A stretch of DNA of 64,000 nt from Spisula solida. Taxonomy: Eukaryota > Mollusca > Bivalvia > Venerida > Mactridae. Below are positions 12,301 to 20,300 of this stretch, piece by piece (position 1 is the first letter of the stretch; every line of letters starts with the position of its first letter). The translations under genes were made by a program, and so were the position numbers. The stretch lies in NCBI GenBank assembly GCA_947247005.1, contig OX365955.1, positions 40,527,822 through 40,591,821 on the forward strand, in the 5' to 3' direction. The notes under the pieces are model-generated. The model was not told the origin of the DNA. It saw nothing but the letters and a program-made list of their open reading frames with translations, and ran no database searches.

Positions 12301-13974
12301 ACCTGAACAATCCAGGACGACTTTTCTACAGTGCACAACTCTACACCTGAACAGTCTGGAACAACTTCTCTACAGTGCACAACTCCACACCTAAACAGTC
12401 TGGGACGACTTCTCTACAGTGCACAACTCCACACCTTAACAATCTGTTTATCAATATTAATAATGAAAACTCTTGACTTCATCTATTACACAGTTATACT
12501 TACGTGATATCTTTCCTGGCATAACAACCATTCAGTAAACGACATATCAGATCCAGTAAGAAGGCACTTCCTTCCTCCTTTTCTGTCTCCAGGAGAGCAT
12601 CTTCCAAATCCTGCAATTATTTATCAACATATTACTCCATAGTTACACTAAATATTCTGAAAAGCCTATATTATAAGACTTTATGTAACAAAAGAATGTT
12701 ATTAACCTAAGCAACTTATTAAACTCATCATACTGGGTAGAATCAGAAACACATTTCTTTATAGTTGATACAGACAGTTAAAGCCTCATTCAAACACTTA
12801 AATAAATTGTGACTCACAAATCCTCATTGCACAACATCATAATTAACGGCATGTAACTCCTTGTTTAATTTACAGTAAGTATAATGTAATGTATTCTAAA
12901 ATATGTTGGGTTTCATTTCGATGACCCAAGAAACATACATAAGGACGGTCAAATGTTGCTGCATGTAAAAAATGCATAATTTTGAGGATTCATGAACAAA
13001 TTGTGAGTGATAAGATGTAAAAATCTTTTTCAAAAAATGAACCTGATTTGTACAGTCATGTTTTATTTGTTTTTACTCTACAAATATTTTTTGTCAGTTA
13101 ATGTTTGTCTCACATCTTAGTGACAACAGTCGTTTTGTCAGGACATTTATAGAATATTGTTTGGCAGAACACTGATGACGTGCACCATAGTCTTCATGAA
13201 TTGTTTGCCCTTCTTCTAATCAATCAACAAGACCAATAAAGAAGCTAATATAACCAATGATTGCCATTGATGATAGCCATTCTGGAATCGCTTTTCATAC
13301 GAGAACCTTGCACATCTTCTTGAGATATTGTGGATAAAGCACAGTAGAGCAATTTTGCTGTCATAAATAACTTATAGAATCATGTTTCCACACTTAGAAG
13401 TCATTGAGAGTTTGGTCTGAATGGAAATTGAAGAGGAGATGTCCAAGCTGAAATGTGACTGGGTTAGGCAAAAATTATCAAGTATATGTACAGGTATGCA
13501 TACATAAAACCAATGAAGACTTATTGCAAGTGGACCAATATACATGTCAAAGGGCAGATAACCATGACATAACTCTGGAAATTACCTCCCTTTCATAACA
13601 AATGAATGAAACTGAAAATAGAAATTGGGCACTAAAAAATAACAATGTCATTGAATGGATCATGACGTAAAATGGGATTGGCATTAGTCTGTGATGAAAT
13701 ATAATACGTTTAGTATAAAATAACAGTCAAATTTGATGATATTAACCGTTACCTCGATGTCAAAATCTGTCAAATCAAATGCAGTTCTAAACAAGGAGCA
13801 GAAGTGGGCAATGCTGGGGACTTCCCACCAAGAACGAATTTCTGAAAGCAAATAACAAGTATTTTAGATACAATAATGTAGAGGAACATGGAGAAGTGTT
13901 GACGATGCATAAAACAAACGGACTACGCGAGGAAATGACGAAATTTCAGCGGTTTTCTTGCACTCACCGTCCAT
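2542..13974 (-). CDS. CECR2: CECR2 orthologue, chromatin remodelling subunit (5' part, ten exons, 3' end outside window)
   Basis: Ten exons joined by GT-AG junctions in consistent phase give about 734 codons. The N-terminus (residues 1-130) holds the CECR2 block: [20 protein letters not shown], an acidic LEDALLE helix, [16 protein letters not shown], then a [23 protein letters not shown] region, followed by [19 protein letters not shown]. The last exon ends with [29 protein letters not shown], the conserved block that precedes the coiled coil and bromodomain in vertebrates. Known for the family: CECR2 partners ISWI ATPases (SMARCA1/SMARCA5) in the nuclear CERF remodelling complex and reads acetyl-lysine through its bromodomain. 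Those bromodomain exons are not in this window and should lie left of position 1. Odd: about 400 residues of basic then acidic low-complexity sequence (residues about 190-675) separate the two conserved blocks, far more than in vertebrates. It is head-to-head with the PRR12/QSER1-like gene. Identity is confident; the start is inferred. Confidence 0.93.
3393..3666. mobile_element. Mutator-like MITE with 9-bp target duplication
   Basis: AATCTCATTTAAATCAGACC at the left is mirrored by GGTCTGATTTTAATGAGATT at the right. The 9-bp TTTCTCAAC flanks both sides (3384-3392, 3667-3675). It carries a central TGACGTCA palindrome (3556-3563). It lies in the CECR2 intron next to exon 10. Confidence 0.7.
4337..4520 (+). 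repeat. Possible tRNA-derived SINE
   Basis: GGTTAGTGGACCCACTTAAG and GAGGTTGCGAGTTTGATCCT resemble degenerate box A and box B of a tRNA-type promoter, followed by a T-rich mollusc-SINE-like tail. Weak evidence. Confidence 0.3.
4582..4725. mobile_element. hAT-like MITE, TIR CAGGCCTAGACACTAAC
   Basis: CAGGCCTAGACACTAAC is mirrored by GTTAGTGTCGAGCCCTG. Flanked on both sides by AGAAT (4577-4581, 4726-4730). Confidence 0.65.
4931..5264 (-). CDS. CECR2: CECR2 exon 9 (acidic, disordered)
   Basis: Encodes [20 protein letters not shown] and continues as Asp/Asn/Glu-rich disordered sequence with one RRTSRRPT basic patch. Acceptor GATATCAG, donor AAAG|GTATAT. It ends in phase 0. Confidence 0.82.
5686..5828 (-). 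CDS. CECR2: CECR2 exon 8 (Arg/Ser-rich linker)
   Basis: Encodes [20 protein letters not shown] through [16 protein letters not shown], an arginine/serine-rich basic linker with a short polyproline stretch. Acceptor GTATACAG, donor ACAG|GTTGG. The phase fits both neighbours. Confidence 0.82.
5893..6122. mobile_element. MITE with ~30-bp TIR (AGGC.GTCCTTAAAAAA), copy 1
   Basis: The left end GGCAGTCCTTAAAAAATTGT and the right end, reversed, match. The interior shares CTGTAAAAACAACTGGGTCG with the copy at 25924-26151. Confidence 0.6.
6476..6680 (-). CDS. CECR2: CECR2 exon 7 (Ser/Glu run plus TPAK repeats)
   Basis: Encodes an acidic run of serines and about ten consecutive glutamates, then three KTPAK-type repeats rich in lysine. 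Acceptor TACTTTAG, donor AAG|GTGATT, in phase with exons 6 and 8. This is a bipolar acidic/basic low-complexity segment. Confidence 0.85.
7205..7432. mobile_element. Palindromic MITE (TIR ACTGTTTTATCAAAGCACTT), copy 1
   Basis: Long imperfect terminal inverted repeats (~70 bp) begin ACTGTTTTATCAAAACACTT and end AGTGCTTTGATAAAACAGT. Two other copies are at about 8047-8290 and 37507-37739. Confidence 0.6.
7571..7780 (-). CDS. CECR2: CECR2 exon 6 (lysine/glutamate-rich)
   Basis: Encodes a long charged helix ([20 protein letters not shown]...) ending in [17 protein letters not shown]. The composition predicts a coiled coil and nuclear localisation signals. The phase joins exons 5 and 7. No conserved domain is recognised within it. 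Confidence 0.88.
8047..8290. mobile_element. Palindromic MITE, copy 2
   Basis: Same family as 7205-7432; CAGGGTAGTGTTTTAACAAA at the left and GATAAAACAGTACCCAGG at the right. It lies in the next CECR2 intron. Confidence 0.6.
8449..8585 (-). CDS. CECR2: CECR2 exon 5
   Basis: Encodes [20 protein letters not shown] then [20 protein letters not shown], the [25 protein letters not shown] block of the family. Acceptor TTTGACAG, donor AAAAG|GTATGA. It ends in phase 2. Confidence 0.95.
8612..8836 (+). mobile_element. Interspersed repeat with GAGCATTTTTTGCCTCGGCG end, copy 1
   Basis: This block, starting next to CECR2 exon 5 and ending GCCGAGGCAAAAAATGCTC, matches 62470-62660 in opposite orientation. 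Confidence 0.5.
9081..9336 (+). mobile_element. Helentron-like non-autonomous element (AGTCCCCT family)
   Basis: Starts in a T-run with AGTCCCCT that pairs with AGGGGACT 25 bp later (5' hairpin). AGGGGACT recurs near the 3' end at 9308-9315, followed by the hairpin ATTGCTTGCAAT (9321-9332) and TCTT. No ORF. Confidence 0.55.
9649..9790 (-). repeat. 70-bp tandem array copied from CECR2 exon 4 and its donor site
   Basis: Two extra copies (9649-9718, 9719-9788) of the last ~57 nt of exon 4 plus the donor lie immediately 3' of the true exon in transcript sense. Copy identity is above 95% by eye. In the copy nearest the exon the donor AAG|GTAAG is intact; in the farther copy it is changed (ATG|GTATTC). 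Each also retains CTATGCAG, a potential acceptor. Confidence 0.9.
9791..9968 (-). CDS. CECR2: CECR2 exon 4
   Basis: Encodes [20 protein letters not shown] through [20 protein letters not shown] and VSDVIK, matching the family's ED-I-YRW ... LCDYRLDADDV region. Acceptor TTTAAG, donor AAG|GTAAGT. The last ~57 nt and the donor are repeated twice more just downstream at 9649-9788. Reading through this donor meets a TGA within three codons. Confidence 0.95.
10113..10379. mobile_element. hAT-like MITE, TIR CAGTGCTACAGATAAG
   Basis: CAGTGCTACAGATAAGG is mirrored by CTTATCTGTAGCTCTG. Flanked by TATATA-like sequence on both sides. The interior has TTGGGTA repeats that create a spurious 120-codon ORF. 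Confidence 0.6.
10672..12446. repeat. 44-bp minisatellite, about 40 copies (CECR2 intron 3)
   Basis: The unit contains CTGGGACGACTTCTCTACAG and TGCACAACTCCACACCTAAA. A variant unit (TCTAAACCTTAACAATCCAA) recurs near 10886, 11591 and 11987, spaced 16 and 9 units apart, which shows higher-order duplication. Confidence 0.95.
12504..12610 (-). CDS. CECR2: CECR2 exon 3
   Basis: Encodes [20 protein letters not shown] then [15 protein letters not shown], the second helical block of the CECR2 N-terminal domain. The acceptor is TTGCAG and the donor AC|GTAAGT. The 44-bp minisatellite begins within 60 bp downstream of this exon in the transcript sense. Confidence 0.95.
12611..13752 (-). other. CECR2 intron 2, no recognised feature
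   Basis: About 1.1 kb of AT-rich sequence with no coding similarity, TIR pair or tandem repeat seen by eye. Confidence 0.5.
13753..13841 (-). CDS. CECR2: CECR2 exon 2 (N-terminal conserved block)
   Basis: The acceptor is a TGCTTTCAG tract and the donor is GAG|GTAACG. It encodes [20 protein letters not shown] followed by FDLTDFDIE, close to identical to the vertebrate CECR2 N-terminus. It ends in phase 0. Confidence 0.95.
13968..13974 (-). CDS. CECR2: CECR2 coding exon 1 (7 nt, start codon)
   Basis: The minus strand reads ATG GAC G and then a GTGAGT donor. Joined to exon 2 it gives M-D-E-I-R-S-W-W-E, which brings the start a few residues before the conserved RSWWEVP block. A second ATG 6 nt upstream is in the wrong phase for exon 2. 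A start further upstream through a missed exon remains possible. Confidence 0.6.
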
Positions 13975-14221
13975 CTTCCATGCGTATAACTAACGACGTG
14001 CGCATGCGCAATGAGATAAGTTTTACATCCGCTCAGGTGTTCAATCGACTTTCTGGAATCCTGATTTTGAAACTGTATTCGCTTTATATTCTCATAAGAG
14101 TATTAATCTGATTGTTGTTATATATGCGGGAATAGTCGAAAACAAGTCGTTTGCATGAACTGCTAATCTCGACCCAATTTTGACGGGAAGTCTGTGAATA
14201 GTGCATTTTGGGATATCCAAC

Positions 14222-14253
14222 ATGGCTGACATAGGAAAGGAGTTCATTCCCAG
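14222..14253 (+). other. Candidate 5' exon of the PRR12/QSER1-like transcript (probably 5' UTR / short uORF)
   Basis: ATGGCTGACATAGGAAAGG continues to a CCCAG|GTTGTT donor. Spliced to the next exon at 17200 this frame stops after 13 codons (AGA AGT GTT TGA), so the ATG cannot start the main protein through that junction. It could be a uORF or part of an alternative transcript. Confidence 0.35.
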
Positions 14254-15169
14254 GTTGTTAAGTTGTTACGTTTCATAATTCACTGTGGTTTTAGTGGACA
14301 TAACTAGTTGTCTTATCCGAGAGGTGATATAAACCATTTATTTGTGCACTTATTTTGGTATGGTATGCTTTGTCAGCGTTTGTTTGACAGAAAACTCAAA
14401 ATGTAAACAAAAATAAAAGCCTCCTGGTCTAAAAATAAACAAGCCAAACACTATGAAAACACAAACTTTTCCACCAGATTATTTCAGAATATCAAGTTCC
14501 TTTTCAGTGTTGATGTCACTACTGTCTCTTTTTATACATTCATATTGTTAGTGTAAATATAGACCATGTTTATGTTATAATAAACAAGAAATTAATCTGG
14601 GCCAGGGTGTGAGTCAAAATTGAATGACTTGAGACAAGCAAAAGATCAGACTTCTGGAAAACCGACCAACCTGACCAGCAAATTTTGAACAGGACTGACA
14701 CAATCTTTCGCAAAATCGGTTTGAGTGTCCGACGCTCTTTCAAGCATAATCTGTGTAATTGCATACGAGTTAACACGCTGTACATTATATGTAACACGCG
14801 TTTTCATTTGTCTGACCTTTATTATTACATTTTCAACAAATCAAAGCGCGTGAAACAAAATTGATTCAAGTCAAAAATAAACATTGCTGCTACAACAAAT
14901 AATTTCAGCGTGAAACTGATAGTTAAACGTTCGTTCTTGGTGGAAACAAAGTAGGCCTATTTGTGTTAATTTAAACCGATTTCAACTTGATTGACATTTC
15001 AAATTAGGATCAGTTTAATATGTTAACTGCCATACAGTGTCCGACAGTTTGTTTAAAGGACCCAATATCAGTTTGATTTTTTTCAACTTTCCGGAAGTCT
15101 GAAAGATTGCAGTCTTAGATTTAGAGAAAACAACGCATATCCAGCTTTTTACTTTGACACCTACAAACA

Positions 15170-15243
15170 TAGCCAGGATTCAAACCGGGGACCTCTGCAT
15201 TGGTAGTCAAGAGCAGTAATCACTAGGCTACCATTCCACCTTG
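15170..15243 (-). repeat. tRNA-derived SINE head
   Basis: On the minus strand, TAGCCTAGTGATTA (from 15231) matches box A and GGTTTGAATCC (15186-15176) matches box B, 32 bp apart, as in tRNA-type pol III promoters. The fold is not a full tRNA, so a SINE or pseudo-tRNA is likelier. Confidence 0.5.
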
Positions 15244-16095
15244 TTTGTTGCTCACTATAGAGTGATAGACATTTTCACAATATCATAATGATATTTAAAT
15301 ATTCGCTCAGAATGACATTCAGTTTGTCTACTGCCTATTAATTTGAGCATTAAAGTGAAATTGAAGTGTTTGAGAGCACCAAAAGCAAGACATGATTTAT
15401 AAATGAATTCCAGACTTTCTTGTGGCCGTTGGTTGATATTAACTGACAGTCTGCAGGCCTCAACAAATATTTTTAAAAGCACTGCCACTCGTCCTGCAAT
15501 ATAGACTAAGAAGAAAATCCCAAAATCTTACTTGTCCTGCTATATAATAAAGAAGGAAAAATTGTGCAGGACGAGCGGACAAGTGGATTTATTGAGGCCT
15601 GGTCTGACACTGAAAGTGCTCCAGCTATACAATTATAGCTGGGTACAGCTTTTTACAGTGCGGCCATCGTTTAAAACAAATTGAAGAGTACAATTTCAGA
15701 CAAGGGGGCTCAAGGGACCGATAATCACCGATTTAAAAGTATTTTGACTCTTGGAAATAAGGGGTCAAAGTCATTTTGACTCTTGGGTTTTGAAACCTAG
15801 TGAAAGCCCTGCATGTCACTACTTTGATTGTAAAGTGCTTTTGAACATGCAATTGCTGTATAAATTTGATAAAATTCCTGACTGATACAAAGACTTTAAG
15901 TTATTAATATGTAACAGAGTATAACAATGAGTATTTGGCTTAAAAGTTTAGTCAGATATTTTTATAATAATCATATAAATATAATAAGAAATATAAATTT
16001 TGCTAAGATCTATGCATTGTAAATACCTGCCCTGGTCTAAAAAAAGTACCTTAAATCTCCAGCTTGTCTTGAAAGATTACTTAGTGTCACTGTCA

Positions 16096-17037
16096 TACAT
16101 GCCATGGTTCACATTTGCAGGAGATTGGTGACGGAAATGCAGAAGATTTCAATAAAATGCAGGAGATTTTTCTAGCTCGTACTATCGACTATAATTAATG
16201 AAGTTTATATGCAGTTTGCACTTATTTTACTTGTATGACAATACCATGCATGCATACATGCTTCATGAAGAAATTTAAACTAATATTTGTGATGATATTC
16301 ATGATGTAAACAACAAATGTCATGTTACAGTATGTTCAAGTCTTATGACTCATAGTTCAGATATTTGTAAGTTACCAAACCAAAATATTTTTTTAATGCT
16401 GACTTGACATACATGTATTACTATTGTTACATTTATGGTATACCAGTTCATTTATCATAGAAAAGAACTGAACTGATATGTTTAAAACGTTGCTAACATA
16501 TTCAGTCAAACTCAATAATGTATTGATAATACAGAAATAAAATCAATTCAGTAAATTTAAAAGATTCAAAAAATGTATCTGAAATTGATGTTGACTGAAT
16601 ATCATGCAAGTTCCAAATTACAAATTAAAATTTAATACTGTAACTGCAAGGGGAAGTAACTGCTACGAGTTTAGTTCTGTAATAAACGGTCATGTGTGGG
16701 CTTTTATACCTAACCAGTAAACAAAAATATTTTCGGCTGCAAAATTAGTTAGAAAGATGTTTATCAGTTTATGACACCTTAGCATACTCTTATCGGGTCA
16801 ATTATTGATTGTTTATTGGAGTGACCACTCTCCTGGGATGTTATAAAGGTTTGTTATGTAATGACTTGTTGATTAATTGTAAATTTATCACCGGAAATTA
16901 CGAGGAAAGTGAAACTTGAATCATTCTGAGATGCTTACGCGAATTTTTTCAAATCCAGTAGATTTTATTAAAATGCGTGAGTAGAGTCTCAAATGCGGTA
17001 GACTCACGCACGTTGCGGGAGATATGGCATGTATGGT
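16096..17037 (-). mobile_element. TIR element with CATACATGCCATATCTCC end, long copy
   Basis: Begins CATACATGCCATGGTTCACA and ends, reversed, CATACATGCCATATCTCCCG. The 3' end matches 32356-32660 (CATACATGCCAAATCTTCTG, GCGTGAGTCTCAC) in inverted orientation. No ORF. Confidence 0.5.
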
Positions 17038-17217
17038 CACTGTGTGCAGTCTTTTATCTGGGATTTTGTTTAGCTGGAACCATGTTTTAGCAGTTCCTTC
17101 TTTGAAAATCCCCTTTTAAAGGAAATTGTGCTGTTGTGAAGGTCCGAAGAACAATTTGTTGACTTTAATATATTTGAATGATTGTTTTATTTTTTGTAGA
17201 AGTGTTTGAAGAAAGTA

Positions 17218-17308
17218 ATGGACCCGGAGTTATACAGAAATTCTTTAGCCAGATATGGCAATCCAGATATCAGTTCCCTTTTATCTGGAGAAGCTGCCCT
17301 GTCACAAG
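17218..17308 (+). CDS. PRR12/QSER1: PRR12/QSER1 exon 1 (coding start)
   Basis: The exon body begins at 17200 after TTTTTGTAG. The frame is also open upstream of the ATG to the exon edge. It encodes MDPELYRNSLARYGNPDISS then LLSGEAALSQ, donor CAAG|GTATAA. It joins the next exon to give Q-G-I-G-L-G. Confidence 0.75.
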
Positions 17309-20300
17309 GTATAACATTTTATTCTTTCCTCACAATTAAATCAGGCCTTTCCCCAGGGTCAGTAGGCGCTGTGGTACCCCAGCGCCTTATAGCCAGAATC
17401 AGCTTTCCCCTAGCGCCTTAAATCCTTGAATGGTATCTTTAAATCAGTATACATGTGTGTTAATAGTATGGTCTGTATTGTGTTATTTTAGTGATTATGG
17501 CTTGTATTGTGTGAAAAAGTACTTAAATTAGCCTTCAAATTAAGGATAACCATGCAGTTATCACTTAAAATTCTTTTAGCCATTCTCTTGGATCTGTGTA
17601 AGTTCAAATCCTAGCAATGCCCCAGCGCCTTAAAAAATTCTTGGGAATGGCCTGTAAATTCATTGGCTGCAATGGCATATGGCAATTTTCCCTACAGTGA
17701 TTAGTTTTAGCTACCATTATAAATGGTATACATTTTTGTATAGCTGTAAACGACCCTCTTCTACTTTGTTACTCATCAAAATCCACTTAGCAGACATAAT
17801 GACAAATTAATAATCCATTAGAGGGAACACTGACTTTAAGCACTTTCGATCTAGCAGCCCACTTGTTGCCTCAGTAACCAATAGTGATGTCTTCTATGAT
17901 TTTTCTCCTTGAAGAGTAGATAAACTAGCCTTTAAATATACAAAGTTACAGTAAATTTTAGGTATTAAAATTGGTGGTAAATTTGAAAATGAAATATTAT
18001 TTGTATCTATTATTATTTAGGTATTGGTTTGGGACCAGCGTTTCAACCTGCAGGACAGCTGAATCAAGTGGCTGCGAGAGGGTTTGGTGCCATACCAGGG
18101 TATGGCCATGCCTTACATGCAGAATCTCACCTTCAGAACATGGCAACGCAGGGATCATATAAGGGGCTGCAAGTTGGCCAGTCAACATTTCCAGACCCCT
18201 ATGCTAGCCTACGGTTGTCATCACAATCAAACAATATTCCTTCTTCAAAACCAATGTTTGGACAGGAGGCTGTTTCTCAAGCTGGACTCTTAGACTCTGG
18301 ACACAAAGCATGGGGACTGTCAAATTTTGTTCCATCCAATGCTAACATGTTGGTCCATGCTGCTGACCTTTCAACCTCTGATTTTCCTTCGTCTCTGGCG
18401 TTGTCAAGTCCGTCATTGTTAAATCCACCTCCTGCTCATAGTTCGAAGACAAATCAGCTGAGTCAAAGACTTCCCTACTCAGGAACCGAAATATTCAGTC
18501 GTACCAGTAAGTCACCACCCGTGCAGTCTATGTATGAGCACCGTGCACAGTCTGCTACCCCAGTGTCATCACAGTCCTCCATGTTCAACTACGGTCAGCA
18601 GCAGTCATATCAACCTAAAACGAATCCGTTGCTGGAGTCTATGAGTTATGATCCTGTTAGTCCTGCCACCACCCCTGGTCCTGAACATTCAAATCCAAAC
18701 AACCACCACCAGGCTCATCATCAAACGGAGCATTACCTATCTCTACAAGATCTAGCTTCAATCAGCTCCACTCAGCAAAAGTTAGAAGTCAACAATTCAC
18801 AGCACCATATTCAGCGTAGACCTTCCCCAATCATACCCGATAGACACAATAAAATGCAGCTTCCAAAAAAGGCTGTTAATCAGCACGATATGTATGATGG
18901 TTCACCACATATGCGACAGAGTCCACAACAGTCTAATGTTGGCAGTCCACATGTACAGATGGGTAGCCCACAGACTACTATGGTTCAAGCACCACCACCA
19001 GTTCAAGCCCCTGCGGATTCTACTACTAAACCAAAGAAGTCTAGAGCAAGAAAGAAAAAAGATTCTGTGAATGATATCAAAACTGATTCATTAGGTAATG
19101 CTTACAGCCCGCAATCTGCACTTGCTTCATCAGAAATAGGGCAACAAGGTCCTAACGCCGAGTACATGCCTAATCAACAAACTTACATACCTAACAACAG
19201 ACATCAAGTATATAGTAGTGCAAGTGAAACATCCCATAGTTCCTCGTTAATGAATACTTCCTTGAATCAACCTTTGGGCAGGGGCCAAAATCAGCATTCT
19301 AGTTATCCTAGAAATGTGCCTTCACCGAACATTGGTCCTCCTCAAAATCAGAATCATTCAAGACCCCAACCCCAACAATCCCCAATGATCACGCCATTCC
19401 ATACCGCACCGAGCAACACACAGGCTGGTATGACTTTCTCTGTGTCTGATGCCCTTGAAATGAGTAGGGAAGCAGTTTATGCAAACCAAGGTTTAATTGA
19501 GGGTTTCAGTAACATGCAGGACCAACCTTACAACATGCCTGAGACTTACACTAGTCAGTTAAATATGGAAGGTATACGTCGGTCTGATCTATTCAATGGC
19601 AACGAGGAACATGTTTTTAACCCTTATGGTGGACAATTTGTTAGCCCTAACAGTGTATTAAATATGGATGTGGGGCCAGTGAATAATATGAATCAATCTA
19701 CGATCGATGAAGTAGCATTTTCATCCTTAATGAACGATCCTTACAGTCGTGATGGATCAGCTGAAAAGAGACAGCAAACCAGTGATAAAAGCTCGCCTTA
19801 TTATTCGCTCACTGTGAAAGTGGAAGCTTCTCAGGATGATGATCTCTCGCACCTTGCAAAGCCGGTTGTCGAGAAAAAGGAATCGCAATTGAAATCAGTG
19901 CAGAACTCTGTGCAGTCACATTCAATGTCTCAAGATCCAGGTCCAGCGGCTACGCCTAAACCTGTTGTGAAAAATGCTAGTGGTGGCACTTCATTCATGG
20001 ATTCATTCTTAAGTTTTCTTCAAGGTAAAAAACCCGAGACTCTATCTAGTATGAGTAGTGCCATAATTCATAATAAACCTCAACTACCTAAGTATATTCC
20101 GGAACCTCCTAGACCAAAAAGAAGTGAACCTTTTCCTGATAAAAGTACATTTGTTGTTAGGAATTCAAAACATTTTGATAAAACCCAAAAACCTTCAGAT
20201 GTGACGTTTTCTGACAGTGATGATACGGATGACGCTGATAATAAAGCAGTTCAAAAGGCCATCTCATCCTTAAACAATGACAATGAAAACATCAAAATCA

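Larger units (their letters stand above)
13965..14253. promoter_or_regulatory. Head-to-head (bidirectional) promoter interval of CECR2 and the PRR12/QSER1-like gene
   Basis: The CECR2 start codon (13974, minus) and the first plus-strand ATG (14222) lie 248 bp apart. Positions 13999-14010 read TGCGCATGCGCA, a perfect palindrome matching the NRF1 consensus. At 14217-14229 CCAACATGGCTGA resembles a YY1 site overlapping an ATG. CpG dinucleotides are locally frequent in an otherwise AT-rich region. Transcription start sites are not visible directly; shared promoter use is inferred. Confidence 0.65.
14254..17199 (+). other. First intron of PRR12/QSER1 transcript
   Basis: Holds the SINE head at 15170-15243 and a 0.94-kb repeat at 16096-17037. 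The remaining sequence shows nothing recognised. Confidence 0.45.

Noticed and set aside
10672..12446. CRISPR-like array
   Set aside because: Units are contiguous with no unique spacers, and the context is a eukaryotic intron; it is a minisatellite.
14222..14253. MADIGKEFIPR as the N-terminus of PRR12/QSER1
   Set aside because: Splicing to the acceptor at 17199 gives a stop three codons later; the ATG at 17218 in good context was chosen instead.
15170..15243. Functional tRNA gene
   Set aside because: Box A and box B are recognisable, but the sequence does not fold into a full cloverleaf by eye and is embedded in repeat-like DNA; SINE or pseudo-tRNA is likelier.
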